Made by a program: the position numbers and the translations under genes
Shown: one piece after another, positions 1-8,088 of the stretch
Numbering within the stretch: the stretch's first letter is position 1
How the letters are laid out: every line of letters begins with the position of its first letter
Source of the DNA: Acetobacteraceae bacterium
GTDB taxonomy: Bacteria; Pseudomonadota; Alphaproteobacteria; Acetobacterales; Acetobacteraceae
Assembly: GCA_030041375.1 (NCBI GenBank)
Contig: JASHOA010000060.1
Location: forward strand, 124,001-188,000
Length of the DNA: 64,000 bases
Direction of reading: 5' to 3'
The notes under the pieces: model-generated
What the model was told of the DNA's origin: nothing
What the model saw: only the letters and a program-made list of their open reading frames with translations
Databases searched by the model: none

Positions 1-819
1 CTGCGGCATTTCGCAACGCCGCTCTATGTTCGCACGCGGCACGCCGAAGGGCTTAGGCAGTTGCTGTCCCGGATGGCGGAACGTCCGCTGTGCCCGGAAC
101 GGCTGGCGGGTTTCGGCGATCTTGGCTCGCTCACGGCGCCGGAACAGCTTTTCGACGAAGCGGCAGACCGGATGGCGCGCGCGGTGCACGCCATTTATCT
201 CGCCGGGGCAAGGGAATGGGAGGGACCGGCGGCGGTGGCGTGGGAACGGCTGGCCGAACGCTTCCGCCGCAGCAGCCGCGCGAACGCGGACCATCTGCCG
301 GTCAAGCTGGCCTTTGCCGGCCTCAGGCTTGCCCCGGGACCCGGTCAGGGGGCGAGGCTCTCGGAGGACGAGATCGAAAAGCTGGCAGAGGCCGAGCATT
401 TCCGCTGGAGCCGGGTATTGGAGGCGGAAGGCTGGCGGGTCGGCCCGCGCGACGAAGCGGCGAAGACGCATCCCCTGCTGGTTCCGTGGCCGCAACTTCC
501 CGCACCGGTGCGGGCGGAGAACCGTTCCCGGACCGCCGATATTCCGCGCATCGCCGCGGAGGCGGGACTGGTCATCCGGCGCCTGGTGGCGACGGATCCG
601 TCCGCTGCAGCGCCTGGGGCGGACGCGATCGCGGTTCTCGTGCTCGATCTCGAAGACAAGCCGGCCTGGCGCGCCGCCGAGGCGTTGGCGGCCGGGGCGC
701 CGATCGCGGTGCAGGCGCGGGGCCTGGCACGGGCCTCGATCGGCGATCTCGCCGACCTGGCCCGGGACTTTCCGCGCGCTGCGGCGTCCGTGGAAGCCTG
801 GGCCGAGCCGGCGGGATGA
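1..819 (+). CDS. RyR-domain protein, C-terminal part (5' end outside window)
   Basis: The reading frame is open from the first base of the window, so the gene starts upstream; the last 272 residues are visible. Around visible residues 120-165 lies a pattern typical of the ryanodine-receptor-related (RyR) domain: an acidic helix, AEAEHFRWSRVLEAEGW, a basic/acidic turn and then THPLLVPW. The preceding segment (W..L...FR.SSRANADHLPVKL) is what I recall from bacterial RyR proteins that also carry a TrkA-like nucleotide-binding domain, but that part would lie outside the window. The stop overlaps the start of the next gene, so the two are probably co-translated. Bacterial RyR domains have been linked to nucleotide-signal conflict systems; the role here is inferred from that and from the neighbour. 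Confidence 0.75.
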   Translation: MRHFATPLYVRTRHAEGLRQLLSRMAERPLCPERLAGFGDLGSLTAPEQLFDEAADRMARAVHAIYLAGAREWEGPAAVAWERLAERFRRSSRANADHLPVKLAFAGLRLAPGPGQGARLSEDEIEKLAEAEHFRWSRVLEAEGWRVGPRDEAAKTHPLLVPWPQLPAPVRAENRSRTADIPRIAAEAGLVIRRLVATDPSAAAPGADAIAVLVLDLEDKPAWRAAEALAAGAPIAVQARGLARASIGDLADLARDFPRAAASVEAWAEPAG

Positions 820-2711
820 ATGCCGCCCTGCTGCCGGCGCCGAAGCCGCGGCTTGGCTTCCGCGTCGGCGTCACCGGTGCGCGGCCGAACCGGCTGGATC
901 CGGCCGCGGTGCCGGCTCTCGCCGCCGCGGTGGGTGCGGTTCTCGGGCACATCAGGATGACGATCGAGGCGCTGGCGGCGGAGCCGACGACACGCTCGCT
1001 CTACGCGCCGGAGCCGGCAACGTTCCGCTTCATTTCGCCGCTCGCCGAGGGTGCGGACCGGATCGCGGCCGAGGCGGCGCTCGCGCAGGGCTTTCGCCTG
1101 GAAGTCCCGATGCCGTTCCCGGAGGGCGAGTACAGGAAGACCTTTGCGCCGGAGCTGCCGCCCGGTTTCCCGCCATTCGAGCCCCTGCTCGCCAGGGCGG
1201 TGACAGAGAGAGGCGAGGCGGCCACGCTCACTCTCGACGGCAGCCTCGAGGCTGCCGAGCCGGCCTTTCGTGCGGTCGGCCGCCTGGTCGTCCGCAACAG
1301 CGACCTTCTGATCGCGATCTGGGACGGCAAGGACGGCAAGCCTGGCGGCACCGCGGAAATCGTTCGCTACGCCGCCCATGCGCAGGTGCCGATCTGGTGG
1401 ATCAAGGCCGAGGCCGATGCGCCACCCAGGCTGCTCGTGGGCGCGGCCATGTTCGAGCGGCGCGAGCACGCGGCCGAAGGCGCGGCAGCCGAGGCGGCGC
1501 TTTCTCTGTTGCTCCGGGCGACGATCCAGCCTCCGGAGCCGGGGGAGCCCGCCCGCCATGGCTGGCTTGGGGAAATCATGCATCGGTTCGCTCTTCTCTT
1601 CGGTGACCGGCGCGAACCGCTGCCGGCATTTTTTGCCGAGACCGAGGAGCCGCGGCGCCCCTGGCCGTGGGGCATCTACGGGTGGCTGCTCGAGCGGCTG
1701 GCGCCCCCCCTTCCGGAAGCAGAAGGGCCCGTCGCACCGCCGCTTCCGGAAGCGACCGATGAAGTGGAAAGTTCCTGGGAGAGAATCTACGCGGCGGCGG
1801 ACCGGCAAGGCACCAAATACGCGGACCGTTACCGTTCGTCCTACGTGCTGGTCATCGGGCTGGCTGCCGTTACGGTGGCGACGCTCGGCCTCGGCCTCGC
1901 GCTGCCGGGCCCCGCCAGGCAGGGATGGACGCTGCTCAGACTGGCCAGCCTGATCCTCACGGTGTTCGAGTTCCTGGCCCTGATCGGCATTGCGGCGATC
2001 GTTGGTGCGGCAGAGCTTGGGCGCTGGCACGAAAAGTGGATTGCCTATCGGCTGCTGGCGGAGCTCTGTCGCAAGGAGCGGGTGCTGGCGAGGCTTGCCT
2101 GGTCGCTGCCGCTGGCGCGGGTCAGCGCGCTTCCCGGCCAGGAGGAAGCCGGCAGAGGGCCGCGCAATGCCTGGGTCGCCTGGACCGTTACCGCAACGAT
2201 GCGCACGGCATCCCTGCCGCTGGGAGCGATTGGCCGGCACGTGCCGCGCGCCCGCGCTCTGGGCCTTTCGATGATCGCCGAGCAGACCGGCTATCACCGC
2301 GGGCGGCGCGCGCGGAGTGCGGCTTTCGTGCGGCGCCTGGCGCTCCTGACCGATGTGGCATTCGGGATCACGGTGCTGCTGGTGGCCGCGAAACTCTCCC
2401 TGACTGCGGCAACGGGCAGCGCCGGTGTCTCCGTCCGTTGGCTCGGCATGTTCTCGGTGGCGCTGGTCGCGCTTTCCGCGGCCTCGGTCAGCCTGCGTTC
2501 CTATGCCGAATTCGGACTTCTCGAGCTGCAATCGGAGCGCATGCTCCGCCTCTTTGCCGAAACGAAGGCGGAGTTCGACGCGCTCGATCCCGGGCGCCCG
2601 CTTGCCTCCGCCGCGCTTGGTGCCGTGCTGCATGGACTGGCGCTGGCGATGCTCGAAGACGTGCAGGGCTGGTCGCTCCTGTTTCGCACGAAAACGCCGG
2701 AGACGGGCTGA
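816..2711 (+). CDS. SLOG-like nucleotide-binding protein with C-terminal membrane segments
   Basis: A 631-residue protein. The ATG at 816 overlaps the upstream stop in an ATGA junction and is preferred over longer in-frame starts inside the RyR gene. Residues about 13-205 look like a Rossmann-type SLOG domain: GVTGARPNRLD near the start, then SPLAEGADRIAAEAAL, PMPFPEGEY, the helix ending in VRNSDLLIAIWDGKDG and the glycine-rich GGTAEIV. After a linker come two hydrophobic segments (about residues 345-400), a charged stretch containing WHEKWIAYRLLAELCRKER, and two more hydrophobic segments (about 510-570), an arrangement like SLATT/DUF4231 modules. Family knowledge suggests a sensor of a nucleotide-derived ligand coupled to a membrane effector. 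No catalytic activity is evident. Confidence 0.72.
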   Translation: MNAALLPAPKPRLGFRVGVTGARPNRLDPAAVPALAAAVGAVLGHIRMTIEALAAEPTTRSLYAPEPATFRFISPLAEGADRIAAEAALAQGFRLEVPMPFPEGEYRKTFAPELPPGFPPFEPLLARAVTERGEAATLTLDGSLEAAEPAFRAVGRLVVRNSDLLIAIWDGKDGKPGGTAEIVRYAAHAQVPIWWIKAEADAPPRLLVGAAMFERREHAAEGAAAEAALSLLLRATIQPPEPGEPARHGWLGEIMHRFALLFGDRREPLPAFFAETEEPRRPWPWGIYGWLLERLAPPLPEAEGPVAPPLPEATDEVESSWERIYAAADRQGTKYADRYRSSYVLVIGLAAVTVATLGLGLALPGPARQGWTLLRLASLILTVFEFLALIGIAAIVGAAELGRWHEKWIAYRLLAELCRKERVLARLAWSLPLARVSALPGQEEAGRGPRNAWVAWTVTATMRTASLPLGAIGRHVPRARALGLSMIAEQTGYHRGRRARSAAFVRRLALLTDVAFGITVLLVAAKLSLTAATGSAGVSVRWLGMFSVALVALSAASVSLRSYAEFGLLELQSERMLRLFAETKAEFDALDPGRPLASAALGAVLHGLALAMLEDVQGWSLLFRTKTPETG

Positions 2712-2894
2712 GGGTCGTGTCTTCCGTTGAATTTCCGCTGTGGGTGGGAAGCAGACGGGCCGCTTTCGAGCGGCAGCGAGGCCAATATCCAGACGTTTGT
2801 CTGGTGGCTCGATCTGGCCGATGGCGGAACGTCCCCTCTCAGACCGGGTCACCACGCCCGCCCCTAAGGGCGCGCCTACCTGAACCGGTCTAGC

Positions 2895-2915
2895 TGTGAG
2901 GTTTCAATAGGTTGT
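2895..2915 (+). repeat. Left terminal inverted repeat of the IS481-type element
   Basis: Begins TGTGAGGTTTCAATAGG, close to the known IS481 terminus, and pairs with 3910-3930. Confidence 0.8.
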
Positions 2916-2980
2916 CCATCCGGTCCTGTTCGGGAGGAGCTGAGGGTGTCGAAGCCATAGCTATCCAGGAGAGAGACCGG

Positions 2981-3935
2981 ATGAACGTGCACAAGAATGC
3001 CCGCCTGACGCCGATTGGTCGAGAGCGGATGGTGGACCTGGCGCGGCGCGGACAGACGCCGGCGGCTTCCGCGATGACCGTCGGCGTCTGCCCGCGCACG
3101 GTGCGGAAATGGCTTGCACGATACGAACAGGAGGGCGTGGCCGGCCTCAACGACCGCAGTTCGCGGCCCCACCACCTCTATCGGCCGACACCCCAGCGCG
3201 TCGTCGACCGGATCACAGCGTTGCGACGGCAGCGGCTCACCGGCCAGGCCATCGCCGCCACGGTTGGTGTCTCGCGGGCGACCGTAAGTCGCGTGCTCAG
3301 GCGGCTCGAGCCTCCACAAGCTCAGCGCCCTCGAACCCACCGCACCGATCCGCCGCTACGAGCGCGCGAAGCCCGGCGAACTCCTCCCCATCGACATCAA
3401 GAAGCTCGGCCAATTCACTCGGATCGGCCATCGTGTCACGCACGACCGCACCGGCCACAGCAAGACGCGCGGCAGCGGCTGGGAGTTCGTGCACGTCGGC
3501 ATCGACGATGCCTCCCGCATCGCCTTCACCCAGATCAAACCCGATGAACGCAAGGGCAGTGCCTGCGCCTTCCTCAAAGCCGCCGTCGCTTCCTCCGCCA
3601 GCCTCGGCGTCAGGGTCGAGCGCGTCATGACCGACAGCGGTTCGTGCTATCGTTCGAGAGCCTTCGGCAAACTCTGCAAGCAGCTCGGCCGCAAGCACAT
3701 CCGCACCAAGCCCTACACGCCAAAGACCAACGGCAAGGCCGAACGCTTCATCCAGAGATCCTTGCGCGAATGGGCCTATGTCCGCGCCTGTCCAACCTCA
3801 GCCGACCGCGCCGCCGAACTGCCAATCTGGACACACCGCTACAACGGGCATCGTCCTCATGGCAGTATCGGATCACAGCCACCTGTCAGCCGCCTCGGCT
3901 TGACCGGGAACAACCCGCTGAGACTCCACAGCTAG
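2981..3935 (+). pseudogene. IS481-family transposase, frameshifted
   Basis: The N-terminal part (MNVHKNARLTPIGRER, a helix-turn-helix and VSRATVSRVLRRL) is in one frame and ends near 3308. The catalytic part continues one frame over: RRYERAKPGELLPIDIKKLG, the WEFVHVGIDDASR block, VMTDSGSCYRS, and TPKTNGKAERFIQRSLREWAY with the DDE-type Asp and Glu residues. Removing the A at 3309 restores a continuous RLGLHKLSALEP reading across the break, so a one-base insertion explains the damage. IS481 transposases are normally one frame, and no slippery heptamer is seen at the break, so programmed frameshifting is unlikely. The element is probably immobile unless helped in trans. Confidence 0.85.
3910..3930 (-). 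repeat. Right terminal inverted repeat of the IS481-type element
   Basis: The reverse complement begins TGTGGAGTCTCAGCGGG and matches the left end at about 15 of 21 positions. The transposase stop codon lies just beyond it, inside the flanking CTAG. Confidence 0.8.
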
Positions 3936-4018
3936 AGTGTCGCGTCCGTAACCGGATCGAGACGAGAGGATGCAAAGCCGTGGGGAATGAGGTTGGCGTG
4001 CGATAGGCTGAGGCGTCG

Positions 4019-4273
4019 TTGCGGGGGTGGGGAGCGATGGCGGAGCTGGTTCGGCATCTGAAAGTGGTTGCTGAGCTGGGATCGGGCGTGGTTCCCGAGG
4101 CCGAGGTGCCGCGTATGGAGCAAGAGGACTTTGCCGTCCCTAAAACCCTCGGCCTGACCTTGGATGAGAGCAAGAAGCCGATGGCAGCCAGTCAGGTGGA
4201 GATTGTCTTCGCTCAGGTCGCCTCGGTGGGGGAAGGTTCCGATGGTGCGAGGACTGCAGGGCAATGCTCGTGA
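4019..4273 (+). pseudogene. Transposase N-terminal fragment, ISKra4-like
   Basis: A short frame whose core VPKTLGLTLDESKKPMAA followed by a QVEIVFAQV stretch matches my recollection of the N-terminal region of ISKra4-family transposases (PETLGLTLAEAKALLA..Q). The zinc-finger cysteines and catalytic region that should follow are absent; the frame closes at 4273. It lies 80 bp beyond the IS481-type element, supporting repeated insertion here. The match is by pattern memory only, so the family name is tentative. Confidence 0.45.
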
Positions 4274-4342
4274 GCAAGGGCTACCACCTCACTACAGTTC
4301 CGCTCTCGTCACGCCTGGTGACCCACCAAGTTTGTTCAGTCG

Positions 4343-4371
4343 TTGACCGGACGACAGTGTTCAAGTATACA
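4343..4371 (+). promoter_or_regulatory. Candidate sigma-70 promoter for the 4424 gene
   Basis: TTGACC at 4343-4348 and TATACA at 4366-4371 are separated by 17 bases in an otherwise AT-richer stretch, about 50 bp upstream of the start at 4424. Confidence 0.6.
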
Positions 4372-4423
4372 GGATTTTTCAATGATACTGGTCTGGCGGA
4401 CGAGCGTTCCCGGGGGACGCTAA

Positions 4424-5614
4424 ATGGGCTACAGGGCCATTTACGCCTACGCCTGGGACCTCGTCGAAGTTGGCGTGTCCGCGGCGCTTGAGCGTTTCGG
4501 TTCGCTCGGTCTCGACACGGTGACGATCGCGGGGAGCTATCATGCGGGCAAATTCCTTCGCCCGCACGGGAAGACAGGAAAGGTGTACTTTCCTGAGGAT
4601 GGCGTCGTCTACTTCAGGCCTGATCCGAAACGGTATGGCCCGATCAAGCCGGCTCCGCACTCGATGATCCGGGCAGGCACGGATATCATGCGTGAGCTTA
4701 CGGACCAGGACGGGCTGGCGACAAACGTGTGGCTCGTGCTCCTCCATAACACGCGGCTCGGCGAAACGCATCCCCGGTCGACCGTCGCCAATGCTTTCGG
4801 CGACCGCTACGTCTACAGCCTCTGTCCTTCGGCCCCGGATGCGCGCGCTTATGCGATCGGCCTCGCGCTCGACGTCACCGAATCCTATCCGGTCGCCGGA
4901 GTGTCACTGGAGACGCCGGGCTTTCTGCCCTATCCACACGGCTACCATCATGAATTCTCGCTCAATCGTCCGAATCGTTGGCTCGATTCCCAGCTCGGCC
5001 TCTGCTTCTGCGAACATTGCTCGGCCACCGCCAGGCGCGATGGCCTCAAGATCGAGCCATTACGCCGGCAAGTTGCCTCCGACATTGAGGCATATCTCGC
5101 GAGCGGCGTCGATTTTCCCGCCGACATGGCGGAGGCGTTCTGGCTTGCGGACACGCGTACCGATGGAGACTTGGCTGCGTTCCTGAACTGGCGCTGCGCC
5201 GTCGTGACCTCACTGGTGCGCGAAATTCGTGAGGCTGTTCGAAGAGACGCGACTGTCGCGGTGATCCCCTCCGTCGCCCGACCAACCGGCGGTGCTTGGT
5301 ATGAGGGGACCGATCTGAAGGCGCTCGCTCAGGCGGCGGGAATTATCGAGGCCGGCTTCTACGAGCCGGGCCCGACGCGAATCAAGGCGGACCTCCATGA
5401 CGTCAAACGGCGACTGCGGGGATTGGGCGCGCTCCGCGGCATTCTGCGCCCTGCCTTTCCCGACTTCGAAGCGAAAAACGATTTTCTCGAAGCCATGCGC
5501 TGGCTTGGCGTTGGCGGAATACGTGAAATCGCCTTTTACAACTGGGGTCATGTGCGCGACGCGAACCTCGACTGGATTCCAGCAGGCCTCTCGGAGCTTG
5601 AGGCAGTCGCGTGA
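4424..5614 (+). CDS. Uncharacterised TIM-barrel-like protein (possible glycoside hydrolase relative)
   Basis: A 396-residue protein without signal peptide. It opens with a beta-strand/helix pattern (AIYAYAWDLVEVGVSAAL, then LGLDTVTIAGSYH) and repeats strand-like hydrophobic blocks ending in acidic or aromatic residues, as in TIM barrels. A CFCEHC cluster (Cys194, 196, 199) resembles short cysteine clusters in some glycosidase-like barrels and may bind a metal. ATG 4424 is preceded by a GGGGGA stretch and a good promoter. The stop overlaps the next gene's GTG, so this protein and the SDR enzyme form one unit. Sugar-related metabolism is plausible but unproven; I do not recognise a named family. 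Sitting between IS remnants, it looks like acquired cargo. Confidence 0.7.
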   Translation: MGYRAIYAYAWDLVEVGVSAALERFGSLGLDTVTIAGSYHAGKFLRPHGKTGKVYFPEDGVVYFRPDPKRYGPIKPAPHSMIRAGTDIMRELTDQDGLATNVWLVLLHNTRLGETHPRSTVANAFGDRYVYSLCPSAPDARAYAIGLALDVTESYPVAGVSLETPGFLPYPHGYHHEFSLNRPNRWLDSQLGLCFCEHCSATARRDGLKIEPLRRQVASDIEAYLASGVDFPADMAEAFWLADTRTDGDLAAFLNWRCAVVTSLVREIREAVRRDATVAVIPSVARPTGGAWYEGTDLKALAQAAGIIEAGFYEPGPTRIKADLHDVKRRLRGLGALRGILRPAFPDFEAKNDFLEAMRWLGVGGIREIAFYNWGHVRDANLDWIPAGLSELEAVA

Positions 5615-6396
5615 CGTTCGCGGGGAAGTTCGTCGCCGTCACAGGCGCCGCAGGGGGCATCGGCCAAGCGCTCTGCCGGCATTTCGGCCGCGAAGGCGCG
5701 AAGATCGGCGCGGTTGATCGCAGCGCCGCGGTTCGCGACTTCGTTGCGGCTGTTGCCAAAGAGGGGATCGCGGCCGAGGCCGAGGTCGCCGACGTCGGCG
5801 ACCCCGAGGGCGTTGCGCGCGCTTTCGCAGGGCTCACCGCACGGTTTGGTGCGGTCGACATTCTCGTCAACAATGCCGGCTTCTCAAATCATCCCACGCT
5901 CGCTCAGACCAATCCCGCAGGCTGGCGCGACGCGCTCAATGGCAACCTCAACGGCGCGTATAATTGCGCCTACACCGTGCTGCCCGGAATGCGCGAGAGG
6001 GGTGGGGGCGTCATCATCAACATCGGGTCCGTCAACGGTTTGGCCGCCCTCGGCGATCCCGCCTACAGTGCCGCGAAAGCCGGCATGATATCGCTCACTC
6101 GATCTCTGGCGCTGGAATATGGGCGGTACGGCGTGCGGGTGAACATCGTGTTGCCAGGCACTGTCCGCACGCCGATCTGGACCGAGAGAACGAAGAAGGA
6201 TCCGAAGGTGCTCGCGACGCTCGAGCGCTGGTACCCGCTGCGCCGGATCGTCGAACCGGAGGACGTAGCCCGCGCCGTCGGTTTTCTCGCATCGGAAAAC
6301 GCCGCTGCGATCACTGGTGCCGCGCTGCCGGTCGACTGCGGTCTGACCGCCGGCAACATCGTCATGGCGCGCGAGCTGACGCTCGAGGACCTTTGA
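5611..6396 (+). CDS. SDR-family NAD(P)-dependent oxidoreductase
   Basis: A 261-residue classical short-chain dehydrogenase. The nucleotide-binding TGAAGGIG motif is at residues 11-18, NNAG at 87-90, and the catalytic Ser140, Tyr152 and Lys156 follow the YxxxK pattern (AYSAAKAG). Asp36 at the end of the second strand favours NAD over NADP. The start is GTG at 5611, overlapping the preceding stop (GTGA), which indicates translational coupling with the TIM-barrel protein. The family oxidises or reduces alcohols, often sugars, polyols or hydroxy acids; the substrate cannot be read from the sequence. The gene appears intact although it lies directly upstream of an IS6-type remnant. Confidence 0.9.
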   Translation: MTFAGKFVAVTGAAGGIGQALCRHFGREGAKIGAVDRSAAVRDFVAAVAKEGIAAEAEVADVGDPEGVARAFAGLTARFGAVDILVNNAGFSNHPTLAQTNPAGWRDALNGNLNGAYNCAYTVLPGMRERGGGVIINIGSVNGLAALGDPAYSAAKAGMISLTRSLALEYGRYGVRVNIVLPGTVRTPIWTERTKKDPKVLATLERWYPLRRIVEPEDVARAVGFLASENAAAITGAALPVDCGLTAGNIVMARELTLEDL

Positions 6397-6505
6397 GGAG
6401 CAGCCGTGGACAGGTTTTACATTGGCGTGACCGGTGTGAGGGCTCTGGTGCAAATAGGGTGAAGGGCAAGAGGTTCTGCTATCGGTCGCTGGTGTTCTCG
6501 GCTCC

Positions 6506-6545
6506 AGACCGGTGTCGGGCTGACTGTGCAGCCCGACACCGGTCT
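6506..6545. repeat. 40-bp hairpin of the dispersed repeat family
   Basis: A perfect stem (AGACCGGTGTCGGGCTG on the left arm) closes around a short loop and ends at AGACC/GGTCT. Relatives lie at 12432-12469 and 22133-22174. Confidence 0.85.
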
Positions 6546-6558
6546 CGCGCTTTATTCG

Positions 6559-6608
6559 AGCCCGCGATTCACGCCCTCCGGCGATTCCGCCTCGGGCGAT
6601 CGCGGGCT
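6559..6608. repeat. 50-bp palindrome, copy 1
   Basis: The ends AGCCCGCGAT and ATCGCGGGCT are inverted repeats around a GATTCACGCCCTCCGGCG / GATTCCGCCTCGGGCG core. It directly follows the hairpin at 6506-6545 through a short linker, making a composite of about 100 bp. Confidence 0.85.
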
Positions 6609-6937
6609 AGCCGCGGCAACGTCACGCCGGGGGCTGAGACGGAAGGCGATGGTGGTCCCCGCGCGATAGAGATAGACCCATTCGCCGCGGACCTTCACGG
6701 AGGTCTCGTCCACACGCCATGACGCTCCGCCCGGCCGCGCCAAGCGGTTCCAGTGGCGCTCACACTCGGGCGCATGATGGTGGTGTGGGCCATCGATCGG
6801 CCCCGTTCGGCCATCATCTCCGCCAAGTCCCGGAAGCTGGGCTTGAAGCGCAGATACCACCGCACGCACAGCACGATGATCTCGCGATCGAAGTGCCGTC
6901 CCTCGAACAGCTCCTCCAATCTCAGGGAGCTGGCCAT
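6609..6937 (-). pseudogene. IS6-family transposase fragment
   Basis: The N-terminal block FEGRHFDREIIVLCVRWYLR, then FRDLAEMMAERG and MAHTTIMR, is in one frame. A small deletion after IMR shifts the frame, which resumes with APECERHWNRLARP, SWRVDETSVKVRGEWVYLYRA and RRDVAAA. Only the first catalytic Asp region (VDET) remains; the second Asp and the Glu are lost where the 50-bp repeat begins. The gene is dead. Confidence 0.8.
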
Positions 6938-7035
6938 CGCGCCGCCCGCAATCCCCTTGGACCGCTCGGAGATAGGGCAGCAAGCAAATTGCCTCAGAGC
7001 CGACGCGACAATCTGATTGAGGGGCTGGACGAGAA

Positions 7036-7057
7036 AAATGTTATGTTATACTATTGC
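7036..7057. promoter_or_regulatory. Candidate Zur box upstream of the metal-uptake operon
   Basis: ATGTTATGTTATACTATTGC lies about 30 bp before the binding-protein start. It matches the alphaproteobacterial Zur motif (ATGTTATANTATAACATTTC type) at most positions and has dyad character. A zur-like gene ends at the far side of the operon, which supports the call. It may also contain the -10 region. Confidence 0.5.
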
Positions 7058-7085
7058 GGCCTGACCTCCTTCGCCCGGGCATGAG

Positions 7086-8081
7086 ATGAACATCAGGATC
7101 GGTTCGACCACAGCCAGGACCATGGCTCGCCGGTCGCTCTCGGTGGCAGTGGAGCGAAGGAAAGCGATCGCTATCCTCGTCACGGCCGCTTTCCTGGCCG
7201 TGGCGAGGCCGGGATGCGCAGCAGCGGCGCCGGCGGCATCCGGAGCGATCGATGCTGTCGGCGCGGAAAACGAATACGCCGACGTGATCGCTCAGATCGG
7301 CGGCCGATTCGTTCGGGTGACGGCAATAGAGACAGATCCCAACACCGATCCGCACGACTTCGAGGTGAGCCCAAAAGTAGCCGCCGAAATCGCCGGCGCC
7401 CTCCTGGTCGTGAAGAACGGGCTTGGTTACGACTCCTGGGCGGACAAGATGATTGCCGCTGCTCCGAAGGCCGATCGTAAGGTCATCGACGTTCAGCACC
7501 TTCTGGCTCTGCCGGATAGTACTCCCAATCCGCACCTGTGGTACGATCCGCGGACCATGCCGGCGGTCGCCAAGGCCGTTGCGGAGGCGCTCTCTCTGCT
7601 GAATCCGGCCGAGGCCCTCTATTTCCAATCCAACCTCAGGAAATTCGACGCCTCGCTCAAAGCCTGGTCGGCGGCGATTGCCGCCTTCAAGACGAAATAT
7701 GCGGGCACACCCGTCGCGGTGACCGAACCGGTCGCTGATGACATGCTGCAAGCGGCAGGATGCGACATCCTCACGCCTTTCAGCTTGCAGGCCGCGATCA
7801 TGAACGGCAACGACCCTTCTCCGCAGGACGTCACCCTGCAAAATGGCCTGCTCACGGGCCGCAGAGTGAGGGTGTTCGTCTATAATCAGCAGGTCACCGA
7901 TACCCTGACCCAATCTTTCCTCAGCCTCGCCAGGAAGAACGGCGTTCCGGTTGTCGGAGTGTATGAGACCATGCCTATCCCCGGTTATGATTATCAGTCC
8001 TGGATGCTCGCAGAGGTCACCGCACTGCGGAACGCGGTAGCGGACCGGATTTCGACCGAGACACTGCAGCCGAAACATTGA
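7086..8081 (+). CDS. znuA: Metal ABC transporter substrate-binding protein (ZnuA/TroA family)
   Basis: A 331-residue periplasmic binding protein of cluster A-I. A signal peptide with a basic start and hydrophobic core ends near the Ala-rich stretch at residues 45-50; ATG 7122 (MARRSLSV) is a possible shorter start. Metal-site motifs are visible: DPHDFE, NPHLWYDP, VTEPVADD (Glu where many ZnuA proteins have His) and YETMP near the C-terminus. There is no long His-rich loop of the type found in many ZnuA proteins. The gene is first in an operon with an ATPase and two permeases, behind a Zur-box-like site, so zinc is the likeliest substrate; manganese is the main alternative. Confidence 0.85.
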   Translation: MNIRIGSTTARTMARRSLSVAVERRKAIAILVTAAFLAVARPGCAAAAPAASGAIDAVGAENEYADVIAQIGGRFVRVTAIETDPNTDPHDFEVSPKVAAEIAGALLVVKNGLGYDSWADKMIAAAPKADRKVIDVQHLLALPDSTPNPHLWYDPRTMPAVAKAVAEALSLLNPAEALYFQSNLRKFDASLKAWSAAIAAFKTKYAGTPVAVTEPVADDMLQAAGCDILTPFSLQAAIMNGNDPSPQDVTLQNGLLTGRRVRVFVYNQQVTDTLTQSFLSLARKNGVPVVGVYETMPIPGYDYQSWMLAEVTALRNAVADRISTETLQPKH

Positions 8082-8088
8082 GGCCCTC

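Larger units (their letters stand above)
2895..3930 (+). mobile_element. IS481-family insertion sequence, transposase disrupted
   Basis: A 1036-bp element bounded by imperfect inverted repeats: the left end reads tgtgaggtttcaataggttg and the reverse complement of the right end reads tgtggagtctcagcgggttg (about 15 of 21 positions match over the full repeat). CTAG occurs one base outside each end (2890-2893 and 3932-3935), in keeping with the NCTAGN target preference known for IS481; the bases beside CTAG differ on the two sides, so the exact target duplication is uncertain. It carries one transposase frame broken by a single-base insertion. Confidence 0.85.
6441..7001 (-). mobile_element. IS6-family element remnant
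   Basis: The left end starts ggctctggtgcaaat (6441) and the right end, read on the minus strand from 7001, starts ggctctgaggcaatttgc; both resemble IS6-family termini (GGCTCTGTTGCAAA type). Between them lies a decayed transposase on the minus strand, missing its C-terminal half. In its place are a 40-bp hairpin (6506-6545) and a 50-bp palindrome (6559-6608) of the dispersed repeat family. Total length is 561 bp against roughly 800 bp for intact relatives. No 8-bp target duplication is seen. Confidence 0.75.

Noticed and set aside
345-2855. An 836-codon open frame on the minus strand opposite the RyR and SLOG genes
   Set aside because: Low-complexity Arg/Pro/Gln product with no recognisable domain; a GC-rich shadow of two well-supported genes.
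3290-3320. Programmed frameshifting in the IS481-type transposase
   Set aside because: No slippery heptamer at the break, and this IS family normally has a single frame; a one-base insertion explains it fully.
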